Translations under genes and position numbers: made by a program | Assembly (NCBI RefSeq): GCF_001280505.1 | Contig: NZ_LBIO01000042.1 | Span: 331,433 to 395,432 of the forward strand | From: Mangrovimonas sp. TPBH4 | GTDB taxonomy: Bacteria > Bacteroidota > Bacteroidia > Flavobacteriales > Flavobacteriaceae | Reading direction: 5' to 3' | Length of the DNA stretch: 64,000 bases | Notes under the pieces: model-generated | Told to the model about the DNA's origin: nothing | Databases searched by the model: none | Seen by the model: only the letters and a program-made list of their open reading frames with translations | Shown: piece by piece, positions 52,068-62,023 of the stretch | Layout: the number at the start of each line of letters is the position of its first letter | Position numbering within the stretch: the stretch's first letter is position 1

Positions 52068-55000
52068 TTAATCTACTATAATTTTCTGTATTTTTTCTTG
52101 AGTATTGTTCTCCAGTTTTACAACATAAACGCCATTAGTAACATTAGAAATGTCAATCTCTTGTCTATTTATATTAGGTAATACCTCCGAGTTTAATACT
52201 AAACGTCCTTGGATATCATAAATATATAATATGGTGTTTTTTTCTAAATTTCCTCTAATAATTAATTTGTCCTTTCCTTTAATGTTGAATATCTCAATGT
52301 TTGAAAGATCATTGTCTCCATTAGAAAGTGTATTATTATCAAATGTAATATAGAATCTTCCTGGAGTTGTCAATGTAGATGATGTTGTGAAAGTATAATC
52401 GCTAGTGTTTAAAAGTGTAAAAGTATTAGTTTCTATGTCTTCTAAATACACATTGATTTCTGTCGGAATAGTTGACTCAACAATGGAAATTGTCAATTGC
52501 TGTCCTTGAGGAGCATTGATTCCTAATGGTATGTTGACAGGGTTCAAAATATCAGTGTTGCCTATAGACTGTATAGCCATGTCAATACCGTTATTCTCTT
52601 GAACTAGTTCTGAGTAGATATCGTAACTTGCAGCATTAAAACCTAATATGGCAGAATCATAACCTGGGTCAAGCCCTAACGAAGCATTGTCATTCAAGTA
52701 AAGGGATGTTTGTCTTACTTGTTCGGTAGAGTTGGAAACTTGAAAGGTTGCGAAGTATGAATTATTGGAAGTAGAGGCTTGTTTACCTACAATAAAATCA
52801 TCACTACTGCCTGTACTTCTCATATTAGGATTGAAGGTAACACTTCCACCCTCTGGCTTGGAGGTAACCAAGAACCCTTGACCAGGTGTAATTACGGCAT
52901 TTGGATTGGCGTCGGAATAAGCTAAATTCCAAACGGTATAACTGGCATTACCTAATGAATTATAACCGTACACTCCAGCAGAGTTTTCAAGGAATAAATC
53001 GTTGTTTATGTTTAAAAATTCTGAAAGGGATAAATAAGAAGGATAAGGGTTTCCAATGGCATTCCATTCCAAATATGATGGGCCAGATTGTTCAATAGGT
53101 GCTAAGATTGTTCCTGTGTTCACTGTCCCTGAAAAAGCAAAGTTATTACCGTCGGTGGAGGCTGCTCTATACCCAATACCTGGGTCTAGGGTTGTCAGAT
53201 ATTCCTCTAATACATCTGTATCCCAGTATAAATAAGCTCCGGTAGCTTTGTCAAACGGGCCAAATCGTTTCATGGATGGATTTGCAGGGTTGAAATCTAT
53301 ATTATCATTATTAGAAGCAAAAACTCCAAACTGTTGTCCCGTAAGAGGGGCTGAAATCAAGTCATTACCTCCTACTGAAGCCGTCGTGTTTACATGACGT
53401 TCGTAGGTGACCGTTCCATTTATTGTGCCATCCAAAATTAAACTGGAATAGGAATCTGATTCTGAAAGCAAACCAAGATCGTTTATAACAGTAAATGTAA
53501 CACCGGATGGAATATGCACGCCTGCACCAGGGCTTACTAACATTACAGACGCTTCAGTATCTGCGTCCATTTCATAAACACCACTTTGAACTAATATCAC
53601 GTCTCTATCTGTTGAAACTCCAGTTGGATTTTGCGGGTCCCAAATAAGTCCATTGTAGGTGTAGTTGATTGGTGGAGGTAATGGTGTTCCTTCAATTCTA
53701 AAATTATCAAAGGCAGCAAAATCATTTTGGTTATTAGAAATTACAGTAACATTTAATCTTACAGTACTTGCGCCTTCTGTAATTGGGAGGGTTACGGTGC
53801 CTTCTTGGTCAATTCCCTGGCCTGAACTTACTCCAACTACTAGGTCTATAAGTCCTTGAGAAACATTGTCAATAAAAAGTTCGTATTGTACAAAATCATT
53901 GTTGTCAAATGCATCAGCTTCATAATCAAAACTTACCGAAACCTCTGTGTAATCCGAGACTGAAAAAGTTTCCAAAGAAATTGTTCCTTCAGTATTTTGA
54001 GCACCAAAAAAGAAGGAGCCTTCAGAAGGCATGGTTGTAAAGGAGCCGAAACTAGAATCGGCAACACCCCAATAAGTGTTATTACTAGTTAAATCCTCTT
54101 CTGGGCTAATAGTGTAATCCCAAGTACCGCCACCTTCAAAACTTTGAAAGGCAAGGAAGGATGAACCGTTAATAATACTGAATGGAGCACTAAAAGCGCC
54201 AGGAAGCTCACTGTTTGAGGCAACCAAATTAATAACATAGCCATCTGTAATTGTCGAGTGAATAATGGTTTCAAACGTAGCTATTCCGTCAATAGGTGCA
54301 ACTGTAATAGGAGCTCCTAAAAGGGCTCCAGTAGATTGAATTGTAATGGATGAAGTTATATCAGCATCAATATTACCATTTGAATCTTCTGCAGCAACCA
54401 TAACAAAAGGCGTCATTATTTCATTAACATTAGTGTCTGTTGGCTCTTGTAAAAAACTTAAGTGAGTTGCAGTAACTTCAATTCTGTTAGCGTCTCCAGC
54501 AATAGAACTTTGCGCACCACCAGCATCTGAAGCTGCAAAGCCCGATCCTAAACTATCTGCGTTAGCAGAAGTGATTGTTAGCTGAATTTGTTCGTTATCA
54601 GTAACCGTAGATTTAAAGGTTGCATAAACTTCAAAAGTCTTAGTGCCATCATTATTGGCAGTTAGTGTTAACCCTGAAAAAGCAACGGTATTACCGGTGA
54701 CAGTTAATTCGCTTAAATTTTGAGTGCCGTCAAAAAGGGCTAGTGCTTCTAAGTTTTCAAAACCAGCAATCGTAAATTCCAAATCGGTTAAAATAGTAGC
54801 CACCTCATCAGCATCAGTAGTATCATCACCTCCGTCTTGGATAACGAATTCGGCAATTTTAATTGCGTTAGAAGTTGTCAAACCAGCACCTGCATTGAAG
54901 GCTGTGTAATCAATGTTTTCGTTAGCATTGAATGTAGAAGAATTTACAATATTCGATTCCATTGCATTGGTTTGTGGAATTACAGATCCTAGGATACGTG

Positions 55001-55571
55001 CGCCAGGATCTGTTACACCTAATTCTGTCCAACTGGCTTGTGGCATAATGCTAAGCCATCCGCCAGTATTATTGGCGCCCCATGCATATAATCTGAAGGT
55101 TACAGTTCCTGAGTTTCCAGAATTAATGGTTAGGCCTGTTAAACTAAAAGTAGTTTCAGTGGTTGTAATTGTCTGGGCAGGTTCTACTGGAGAGCTAGTA
55201 CTAAAGCCATCTGTGCTATAAAATACTTGCCAGTTTTGAGGGCCATTTTGATGACGATCCAAGGCAATGTCCAATTGCGAGATGTTCATCGAGTAGTCGG
55301 TATTGGAGGTAAGCGACCATTGTATGTACTCATTTGAGGTGATGGCATCATTTAGTGAAGCAGAATCCCAGTCGTCTGATGTAAATTCAGAGCCATTGTC
55401 GTTAAGGATGCCGTTTCCTCGTTCAAATCCCGAAGCGGATATGTTAGGGACAGTTCCTGTTGCCGTTGGCGTTGTACCAGAGGTACTGGCAATGGTTGCA
55501 ATGGTACTTTGCCCCCAACTAAATTGAAGCGCCAAAACAAAAATTAAAGCAGTAAATGTAATTTTTGACAT
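52068..55571 (-). CDS. Large secreted protein with T9SS type A sorting domain
   Basis: A 1167-residue protein. It has a signal peptide (to about 'SWGQ', residue 21) and a Thr/Ser/Asn-rich body of beta-sandwich-type segments. The last 75 residues ('SNIEIFNIKGKDKLIIRGN... LYIYDIQGRLVLNSEV... NGVYVVKL... KIIVD') form a type A C-terminal domain that directs export through the type IX system and attachment to the cell surface. The middle part has stretches resembling carbohydrate-binding or lamin-tail-like modules, but no catalytic motif was recognised. Role probably adhesion or surface structure. It has its own promoter and sits immediately upstream of the small-peptide gene. Confidence 0.85.
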   Translation of the reverse strand: MSKITFTALIFVLALQFSWGQSTIATIASTSGTTPTATGTVPNISASGFERGNGILNDNGSEFTSDDWDSASLNDAITSNEYIQWSLTSNTDYSMNISQLDIALDRHQNGPQNWQVFYSTDGFSTSSPVEPAQTITTTETTFSLTGLTINSGNSGTVTFRLYAWGANNTGGWLSIMPQASWTELGVTDPGARILGSVIPQTNAMESNIVNSSTFNANENIDYTAFNAGAGLTTSNAIKIAEFVIQDGGDDTTDADEVATILTDLEFTIAGFENLEALALFDGTQNLSELTVTGNTVAFSGLTLTANNDGTKTFEVYATFKSTVTDNEQIQLTITSANADSLGSGFAASDAGGAQSSIAGDANRIEVTATHLSFLQEPTDTNVNEIMTPFVMVAAEDSNGNIDADITSSITIQSTGALLGAPITVAPIDGIATFETIIHSTITDGYVINLVASNSELPGAFSAPFSIINGSSFLAFQSFEGGGTWDYTISPEEDLTSNNTYWGVADSSFGSFTTMPSEGSFFFGAQNTEGTISLETFSVSDYTEVSVSFDYEADAFDNNDFVQYELFIDNVSQGLIDLVVGVSSGQGIDQEGTVTLPITEGASTVRLNVTVISNNQNDFAAFDNFRIEGTPLPPPINYTYNGLIWDPQNPTGVSTDRDVILVQSGVYEMDADTEASVMLVSPGAGVHIPSGVTFTVINDLGLLSESDSYSSLILDGTINGTVTYERHVNTTASVGGNDLISAPLTGQQFGVFASNNDNIDFNPANPSMKRFGPFDKATGAYLYWDTDVLEEYLTTLDPGIGYRAASTDGNNFAFSGTVNTGTILAPIEQSGPSYLEWNAIGNPYPSYLSLSEFLNINNDLFLENSAGVYGYNSLGNASYTVWNLAYSDANPNAVITPGQGFLVTSKPEGGSVTFNPNMRSTGSSDDFIVGKQASTSNNSYFATFQVSNSTEQVRQTSLYLNDNASLGLDPGYDSAILGFNAASYDIYSELVQENNGIDMAIQSIGNTDILNPVNIPLGINAPQGQQLTISIVESTIPTEINVYLEDIETNTFTLLNTSDYTFTTSSTLTTPGRFYITFDNNTLSNGDNDLSNIEIFNIKGKDKLIIRGNLEKNTILYIYDIQGRLVLNSEVLPNINRQEIDISNVTNGVYVVKLENNTQEKIQKIIVD

Positions 55572-55602
55572 AATATTTTGGTTGTAAAGTTGATTTTAAT
55601 AG

Positions 55603-55610
55603 CAAATATG
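55603..55610 (-). promoter_or_regulatory. -7 box of the T9SS-protein gene
   Basis: CATATTTG on the minus strand, 7 of 8 matches, 31 bases before the ATG. An upstream TTTG lies about 26 bases away, slightly further than usual. Confidence 0.4.
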
Positions 55611-56115
55611 CATATAAAAATACGAATTCTTAACGACAAATTCTAGTATTTTGAGGTTTAGGCATTGTGTCGGTTTTATGTGATTTTTAACGAAAAAAAT
55701 GGTTTTTGATAAATTCATCGCATATCGAGCTGTGTTTTTGTGATTGTATTGTTTTTGAGGGGTAAAAAAGTGAATTTGTCAATGTTTTTGGTTGATTGTT
55801 AAAATTTTAATGATTTCGACGTGTAATTTTTTTCGTTGCTTGAATCGGGTTATTTTTACAAATCAAATGTGTGAACCTCAAAATTGGATATAGCATTTTA
55901 GGTTTTGTTTTAATGAGCATTTGAAATGTTATTCGAATTCTTGTCTAAATGTTGAGATGTGAGAGTCTTGTGAGGTGTTAAATGTGGATGGCCTTATGGG
56001 CTTAGGTTGGATTGATGAGCGTTTATTTAAATGAAGACAGAGCTATGAAATTGAATTTTTTACGTCGTTTGGAGCAGCGCAAGGAATATTAGGACAGATT
56101 TTAAAGTGTCCAACC

Positions 56116-56123
56116 TAGGTTTG
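56116..56123 (+). promoter_or_regulatory. Candidate -7 box for the polysaccharide operon
   Basis: TAGGTTTG, a perfect TAnnTTTG match, 247 bases before gmd. If used, the operon has a long 5' leader that includes the hairpin at 56172-56209. No -33 TTTG at the usual place. Confidence 0.35.
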
Positions 56124-56171
56124 AAATAGGATAAAATGAAATAAGACAGTAATATTGCCGTTGGGTCAGAA

Positions 56172-56209
56172 AGAATAACATTCTAGATATTTCAGGATGC
56201 TATTCTTTT
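56172..56209 (+). terminator. Hairpin with T-run in the gmd leader
   Basis: AGAATA-CAT / ATG-TATTCT imperfect stem followed by TTTTT. No plus-strand gene ends here, so if real it would be an attenuator inside the leader of the polysaccharide operon. Confidence 0.35.
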
Positions 56210-56370
56210 TGTATATCACTCAGATGTAAATAGGGATATTAAAAACAGAATAGAGATTCTGGTCCACTTTGTCGGGTAAGTGATGAATATGAAGGAGAAA
56301 TAGGGGTAATAACTAGATTAATTTTTAGGGCATTCTTAATGAAAAGAAAAGTGTCCTTAATGCATAATGT

Positions 56371-57489
56371 ATGAAGCAAAAAATAGCTTTTATAACTGGA
56401 GTGACAGGGCAGGATGGTGCTTATTTAAGTGAGTTCTTGTTGAAAAAAGGATATATAGTTCATGGCTTGAAGCGACGTTCGTCCTTGTTTAATACAGATA
56501 GGATTGATCATTTGTATCAGGATCCGCATGAATCCCATAGAAATTTTATACTCCATTATGGAGATATGACTGACAGTACAAACTTGATTCGTTTGATTCA
56601 AGAGATACAGCCTGATGAAATTTACAATTTGGCGGCGATGAGTCACGTACATGTGTCCTTTGAGGTGCCAGAATATACGGGCAATGCTGATGGTTTGGGG
56701 ACTTTAAGGATTCTGGATGCTGTTCGACTTCTAGGGTTGGAAAAGAAAACAAGAATTTACCAAGCTTCCACTTCTGAATTGTATGGGAAAGTACAAGAAG
56801 TGCCACAGTCTGAAGCAACACCTTTTTATCCTCGTAGTCCTTATGCAGTGGCTAAAATGTATGCCTATTGGATTACTGTAAACTATCGTGAGGCTTACGG
56901 AATGTATGCTTGTAATGGTATTTTATTTAATCATGAATCTCCAATTAGAGGGGAAACGTTTGTGACTAGAAAGATTACCAGAGCTGTTTCAAGGATTGCC
57001 TTAGGTTTACAGGATAAATTCTATTTAGGAAATCTTGATGCACAGCGCGATTGGGGACATGCCAAGGATTATGTGCGTATGATGTGGATGATTTTACAGG
57101 CAGATGAGGCCGAAGATTGGGTGATTGCTACCGGAAAGACAACAAAAGTACGTGATTTTGTACGTATGGCATTTGCCGAAGTTGGTGTCGCCTTGGAATT
57201 TAAAGGTGAAGGTGTTGAAGAAAAAGCTTTTGTAGTGTCCTGTGATAATCCAGAATATCAAATTGAAATAGGAAAAGAAGTTCTTGCGGTAGACCCTAAA
57301 TACTTTAGACCAACTGAGGTAGATTTGCTTATTGGAGATGCTTCAAAAGCAAATAATAAATTAGGATGGACACCAAAATATGATTTGAAGGATTTGGTGA
57401 ATGATATGATGCAAAGTGACCTGAAATTAATGAAAAAGGAGCAGTACCTTAAAGAAGGAGATTATCAAATTTTAAATTATTTTGAATAG
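56371..57489 (+). CDS. gmd: GDP-mannose 4,6-dehydratase
   Basis: A 372-residue extended short-chain dehydrogenase. NAD(P) loop 'GVTGQDG' (10-16), 'STSELYG' (133-139) and YxxxK with Tyr158/Lys162 are present. '[17 protein letters not shown]' and '[17 protein letters not shown]' are specific to GMD. It converts GDP-mannose to GDP-4-keto-6-deoxymannose in the cytoplasm. The next gene 9 bp downstream carries out the following step. First gene of the polysaccharide operon. Confidence 0.96.
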   Translation: MKQKIAFITGVTGQDGAYLSEFLLKKGYIVHGLKRRSSLFNTDRIDHLYQDPHESHRNFILHYGDMTDSTNLIRLIQEIQPDEIYNLAAMSHVHVSFEVPEYTGNADGLGTLRILDAVRLLGLEKKTRIYQASTSELYGKVQEVPQSEATPFYPRSPYAVAKMYAYWITVNYREAYGMYACNGILFNHESPIRGETFVTRKITRAVSRIALGLQDKFYLGNLDAQRDWGHAKDYVRMMWMILQADEAEDWVIATGKTTKVRDFVRMAFAEVGVALEFKGEGVEEKAFVVSCDNPEYQIEIGKEVLAVDPKYFRPTEVDLLIGDASKANNKLGWTPKYDLKDLVNDMMQSDLKLMKKEQYLKEGDYQILNYFE

Positions 57490-57498
57490 TTTTTAAGA

Positions 57499-58455
57499 AT
57501 GGATACATCTTCAAAAATATATATTGCAGGCCATAAAGGTATGGTTGGTTCTGCTGTTTGGCGAGCATTGGAACAAAAAGGATATAATAATTTGATTGGT
57601 AAATCTAGTAAAGAACTGGATTTGCGCAATCAAAGCGCAGTTATACAGTTCATTGCTGAAGAGCAACCAGATGCTATTGTCGATGCTGCAGCTAGGGTAG
57701 GTGGTATTTTGGCTAATAATGACTATCCTTACCAATTTTTAATGGAGAACTTACAAATTCAAAACAATCTTATTGATGCAGCGCATAAACATAATGTCGC
57801 TAAATTTGTGTTTTTAGGAAGTTCTTGTATTTATCCAAAGTTGGCACCACAGCCTTTAAAGGAGGAATATCTTTTAACGGATAGTTTGGAGCCGACAAAT
57901 GAGTGGTATGCCATCGCTAAAATTGCAGGTGTAAAGGCATGTGAGGCGATTAGAGAACAATACAAAAAGGATTTTGTAAGTTTGATGCCTACAAATTTGT
58001 ATGGCTCATTTGATAATTTCGATTTAAAAACTTCCCATGTGCTACCGGCTATGATTAGAAAGTTCCATGAAGCCAAATTAAATGATAATGCACCTGTGAC
58101 TTTGTGGGGAAGTGGAGAGCCAATGCGTGAATTTTTGCATGTAGACGATATGGCCAAATCAGTGGTGTTTGCAATTGAAAATGAACTTTCAGAGCATTTA
58201 TATAATGTTGGTACAGGAACGGATATCACAATTAAAGAATTGGCACTGACTATTCAGGGAATAGTGGGGCATCATGGGGAAATTATTTGGGATTCGACCA
58301 AACCTAATGGAACACCTAGAAAATTATTGGATGTGTCTAAATTGAACCAACAAGGTTGGAAAGCTTCCATTCCATTGAAAGAGGGGATAGCACAAACCTA
58401 TCGATGGTTTTTAGAACACATAGAAGATATAAAGCAAGTAAAACTTTCAAATTAA
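57499..58455 (+). CDS. fcl: GDP-L-fucose synthase
   Basis: A 318-residue epimerase/reductase (WcaG). '[10 protein letters not shown]' (11-20) binds NADPH, 'GSSCIYPK' and '[17 protein letters not shown]' contain the Ser-Tyr-Lys triad, and '[30 protein letters not shown]' is diagnostic. It turns GDP-4-keto-6-deoxymannose into GDP-L-fucose. With gmd this supplies fucose for the surface glycan of the locus. Confidence 0.96.
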   Translation: MDTSSKIYIAGHKGMVGSAVWRALEQKGYNNLIGKSSKELDLRNQSAVIQFIAEEQPDAIVDAAARVGGILANNDYPYQFLMENLQIQNNLIDAAHKHNVAKFVFLGSSCIYPKLAPQPLKEEYLLTDSLEPTNEWYAIAKIAGVKACEAIREQYKKDFVSLMPTNLYGSFDNFDLKTSHVLPAMIRKFHEAKLNDNAPVTLWGSGEPMREFLHVDDMAKSVVFAIENELSEHLYNVGTGTDITIKELALTIQGIVGHHGEIIWDSTKPNGTPRKLLDVSKLNQQGWKASIPLKEGIAQTYRWFLEHIEDIKQVKLSN

Positions 58456-58459
58456 AGTA

Positions 58460-59851
58460 ATGACAATAAAAAATATATGCTGTATTGGGGCTGGTTATGT
58501 TGGTGGTCCTACAATGGCTGTAATTGCCCAAAAAAATCCTAATGTAAAAGTAACGGTTGTAGATCTTAATAAGGCTAGGATTGCAGCTTGGAATGACGAG
58601 GATTTGTCGAAATTACCGGTTTACGAACCTGGTTTGGATAAAGTAGTAGAAGAGGCAAGAGGAAGAAATCTCTTTTTTTCTACTGAAGTAGACAAGGCTA
58701 TCGAAGAGGCAGAAATGATCTTCATTTCTGTAAACACCCCAACCAAGACTTATGGTGAAGGAAAAGGAATGGCCGCCGATTTAAAGTATGTGGAATTGTG
58801 TGCACGTCAAATTGCTAGAGTAGCTAAAGGCGATAAGATTGTTGTTGAGAAGTCTACCCTTCCCGTAAGAACGGCTCAAGCTGTAAAAAGTATTTTAGCC
58901 AATACAGGAAACGGACATAAATTTTCAATTTTATCCAATCCTGAATTTTTAGCTGAAGGTACTGCAGTGGAGGATTTGCAAAGTCCAGACAGAGTCCTGA
59001 TTGGAGGAGAAGATACTCCCGAAGGTAAAGAAGCGATGCAAGCTTTGGTTGATATTTATGCTAGTTGGGTGCCAAGAGAACAGATTTTAACAACCAATGT
59101 ATGGTCTTCCGAATTGTCTAAATTGGTAGCTAATGCTTTCTTAGCTCAGCGTGTGTCTTCTATTAACGCTATTTCGGAATTATGTGAAGCTACCGAAGCT
59201 GACGTAGAAGAAGTGTCTAGAGCCATTGGGAAAGATTCTAGAATTGGGCCTAAGTTTTTGAAAGCTTCTGTTGGTTTTGGAGGTTCTTGTTTTCAAAAGG
59301 ATATTTTAAATCTAGTATACATTTCCAAGTCGCTAGGACTAAATGAGGTGGCTAATTACTGGGAGCAGGTCATCATAATGAACGATTACCAAAAGTACCG
59401 TTTTGCGAAAAAAATTATCACAACTTTATATAACACTATTGCAGACAAAAAGATTGCATTTTTAGGGTGGGCCTTTAAAAAGGATACCAACGATACTCGA
59501 GAGAGTGCAGCAATTTATGTCGCTGAACATTTGCTTCAGGAACAGGCCAATATTGTGGTTTACGATCCAAAAGTGACTGAAGAGCAAATATATTCTGATT
59601 TGGAATATTTAGGAACCTTGTCTTCCGAAGACATCAAAAACAGGGTGACTGTTGTTAATGACCCCTATAAAGCCATGAATGAGGCGCATGCCGTAGCGGT
59701 TTTGACCGAGTGGGACGAGTTTAAAACGTATGATTGGGAAAGGGTTTATGAAAAAATGATGAAGCCTGCGTTTGTGTTTGATGGAAGACGTTTGTTAGAC
59801 GTGGATCAATTGACTGAGCTAGGGTTTAAGATGTATACCATTGGTAAGTAA
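58460..59851 (+). CDS. ugd: UDP-glucose 6-dehydrogenase, animal-like type
   Basis: A 463-residue nucleotide-sugar dehydrogenase. '[21 protein letters not shown]' is the NAD loop, '[11 protein letters not shown]' and '[17 protein letters not shown]' contain the active site with catalytic Cys277, and '[15 protein letters not shown]' follows. FQKD after the Cys, where most bacterial enzymes have FPKD, and the long '[15 protein letters not shown]...LPVYEPGL' start resemble the animal and plant UGDH group. It makes UDP-glucuronate, an acidic sugar for the polysaccharide. Confidence 0.93.
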   Translation: MTIKNICCIGAGYVGGPTMAVIAQKNPNVKVTVVDLNKARIAAWNDEDLSKLPVYEPGLDKVVEEARGRNLFFSTEVDKAIEEAEMIFISVNTPTKTYGEGKGMAADLKYVELCARQIARVAKGDKIVVEKSTLPVRTAQAVKSILANTGNGHKFSILSNPEFLAEGTAVEDLQSPDRVLIGGEDTPEGKEAMQALVDIYASWVPREQILTTNVWSSELSKLVANAFLAQRVSSINAISELCEATEADVEEVSRAIGKDSRIGPKFLKASVGFGGSCFQKDILNLVYISKSLGLNEVANYWEQVIIMNDYQKYRFAKKIITTLYNTIADKKIAFLGWAFKKDTNDTRESAAIYVAEHLLQEQANIVVYDPKVTEEQIYSDLEYLGTLSSEDIKNRVTVVNDPYKAMNEAHAVAVLTEWDEFKTYDWERVYEKMMKPAFVFDGRRLLDVDQLTELGFKMYTIGK

Positions 59852-59860
59852 TGCAATTTC

Positions 59861-60718
59861 ATGAAAGAAACATCCAATTATCATTTAGAAATAACCCCGA
59901 AGTCTAGTATATTTAAATTAAATTTAAAAGAGCTTTGGAACTATAAAGACTTACTTTTTTTGTTTGTGCGGCGTGATTTTGTAGCAGTGTATAAGCAAAC
60001 AGTGCTTGGGCCCTTATGGTTTGTGATTCAGCCTATACTTACGTCGGTCATGCAGTTGCTTATTTTTACTAAAGTAGCCAAACTATCAGTAGATGGTATG
60101 CCTCCTATACTGTTTTACCTTTCAGGGAATATTATGTGGCAATATTTTGCAGGCTGTTTAACCGTAACATCCAACACTTTTAGGGGAAACGCAGGGATTT
60201 TTGGAAAGGTCTATTTTCCAAGGTTAATTTTGCCTATGTCTTTAGTAATATCCCAGTTATTAAAATTTGGGATTCAATTTGGATTATTTTTGGTGGTTTG
60301 GGTTTGGTTTTTGTCAGGGAATAAAACAAACGTCTCTATAAACCCAAACAGTTTTATGTTGTTGCTTCCTTTGTTAGTAATGATGATGGCTGCTTTGTCT
60401 TTAGGATTAGGGATGATTATTTCCTCTCTAACCACCAAGTATCGTGATTTTAGTTTTCTTTTGGGTTTTGTGGTTCAACTGGCCATGTATGCCTCGGTGG
60501 TGATCTTGCCACTTTCAGCTGTACCGCAGCAATATAGATGGATTATTTTGGCTAATCCAATGACAGCTATTATTGAAACCTTTAGACATGCATTTATGGG
60601 GACTGGTGTAATTAATTGGTTGTACTTGGGGTACAGTTTTGGCTTTATGCTTGTGGTGTTAAGTATTGGAGTCATTGTCTTCAATAAGGTGGAGAAAACC
60701 TTTATGGATACGGTATAA
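59861..60718 (+). CDS. Polysaccharide ABC exporter permease (Wzm/TagG type)
   Basis: A 285-residue ABC-2-type permease with six hydrophobic segments and the typical 'LFLFVRRDFVAVYKQTVLGPLWFVIQPI' cytoplasmic helix at the N-terminus. 'TSKYRDF'-like 'TTKYRDFSFLLGF' and 'NPMTAIIETFRHAF' are characteristic of O-antigen/teichoic acid exporters. It forms the inner-membrane channel for a lipid-linked glycan, with the ATPase encoded 21 bp downstream. Confidence 0.93.
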   Translation: MKETSNYHLEITPKSSIFKLNLKELWNYKDLLFLFVRRDFVAVYKQTVLGPLWFVIQPILTSVMQLLIFTKVAKLSVDGMPPILFYLSGNIMWQYFAGCLTVTSNTFRGNAGIFGKVYFPRLILPMSLVISQLLKFGIQFGLFLVVWVWFLSGNKTNVSINPNSFMLLLPLLVMMMAALSLGLGMIISSLTTKYRDFSFLLGFVVQLAMYASVVILPLSAVPQQYRWIILANPMTAIIETFRHAFMGTGVINWLYLGYSFGFMLVVLSIGVIVFNKVEKTFMDTV

Positions 60719-60739
60719 TTAAAAAGTCTAAAGAGGAAC

Positions 60740-62023
60740 ATGAGTAAACCCATTTTAAAAGTAGAAAATTTAAGCAAACAATACCGTTTAGGGAATGTTG
60801 GTACGGGGTCTTTGGTACACGATGTCAACCGCTGGTGGCACACTGTTAGAGGAAAGGAAGATCCCTATTTAACCATTGGAGAGGCTAATGATAGAACGGT
60901 AAAAGGGGGGTCTGACTATGTGTGGGCGCTTCAAGATATTAATTTTGAGGTTCAGCAAGGAGAAGTTTTAGGGATTGTCGGTAAAAACGGTGCGGGAAAA
61001 TCCACCTTGTTAAAGCTGTTAAGTAGAGTGACAGCACCTACCACAGGTAAAATTACGGCTTATGGTCGTATTGCCTCATTATTAGAAGTAGGGACGGGGT
61101 TTCATCCAGAGCTTACTGGAAGAGAAAACATTTTTTTAAATGGTGCCATTTTAGGAATGACCAAACCGGAAATAAGGTCTAAGTTTGATGAAATCGTTGA
61201 TTTTGCTGGATGTGAACGCTATATTGATACGCCTGTGAAACGCTATTCCTCGGGGATGTATGTACGGTTAGCTTTTGCTGTAGCGGCACATTTGGAACCT
61301 GAAATTTTAATTGTAGACGAGGTTTTGGCGGTAGGGGATGCCGAGTTCCAAAAAAAGGCCATTGGGAAGATGAAAGAAGTTAGCCAAGGACAAGGCAGAA
61401 CTGTATTGTTTGTAAGTCATAATATGGCATCTGTTAAAAGCCTGTGTACTTCTGCAATTTTATTAGAAAATGGTAAAGTAGCAATACCCAAAAATACTCC
61501 AGACTATATTATAGATAAATATGTGAGAGGTAACCAGGTAGATGATTTTAAGAATATCAGTGAGCAAGTCGATCGAAAAGGAAATGGTAAATTATTGTTT
61601 CAAGATTGTATACTAACACAAGTAAAAGGTTCTACTCATAATTCTATTAAGTTGGGAGAGAGTTGTGAATTTATAATTAAAATAAAAAATACAACCTCAA
61701 TTGATTATTCAAGTATAAACCTCTCTATTTCACTGAAGAATATGCATGGTGATCCTGTTACTAATTTTAATAATTATGCAACAGGAGAGATACTAAGTAT
61801 AAAAGCAAACGAGACTAAAGAATTTAGTGTTAAAATACAAGGTCTCAATTTGTATCCCAATACCTATTATTTTGGATTGTATTCAGAATTAAATGGAGAA
61901 ATGACCGACTGGATAGGTAATGCTGGTCGAATAGAAATCATTGAAAATGATTTTTTTAATTCAGGTAGGTTAATCCCTAAGGGGCAAGGAGCCATATTAA
62001 TTAAACATTCTTTTTTAGGGTGA
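60740..62023 (+). CDS. Polysaccharide ABC exporter ATPase (Wzt type) with C-terminal binding domain
   Basis: A 427-residue protein. An ABC ATPase domain (about 1-265) has Walker A 'GKNGAGKST', signature 'YSSGMYVRLAFAVA' and Walker B 'ILIVDEVLAVGD'. It is followed by a Wzt-C-like beta-sandwich (about 280-427), which in O-antigen systems recognises the capped end of the chain. An insert of about 40 residues lies before the Walker A ('RWWHTVRGKEDPYL'), as in many Bacteroidota homologues. Its end overlaps the next gene by 4 bp. Confidence 0.93.
   Translation: MSKPILKVENLSKQYRLGNVGTGSLVHDVNRWWHTVRGKEDPYLTIGEANDRTVKGGSDYVWALQDINFEVQQGEVLGIVGKNGAGKSTLLKLLSRVTAPTTGKITAYGRIASLLEVGTGFHPELTGRENIFLNGAILGMTKPEIRSKFDEIVDFAGCERYIDTPVKRYSSGMYVRLAFAVAAHLEPEILIVDEVLAVGDAEFQKKAIGKMKEVSQGQGRTVLFVSHNMASVKSLCTSAILLENGKVAIPKNTPDYIIDKYVRGNQVDDFKNISEQVDRKGNGKLLFQDCILTQVKGSTHNSIKLGESCEFIIKIKNTTSIDYSSINLSISLKNMHGDPVTNFNNYATGEILSIKANETKEFSVKIQGLNLYPNTYYFGLYSELNGEMTDWIGNAGRIEIIENDFFNSGRLIPKGQGAILIKHSFLG

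Larger units (their letters stand above)
55611..56370. other. 760-bp gene-free region ahead of the polysaccharide operon
   Basis: No reading frame with coding character on either strand; stops are frequent and the DNA is very AT-rich in its first half. It holds a perfect -7 box on the plus strand (TAGGTTTG, 56116-56123), a short inverted repeat (GGACA / TGTCC, 56092-56111) and a hairpin near 56172. It may be a long regulated leader of gmd or the remains of a lost gene. Confidence 0.5.
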
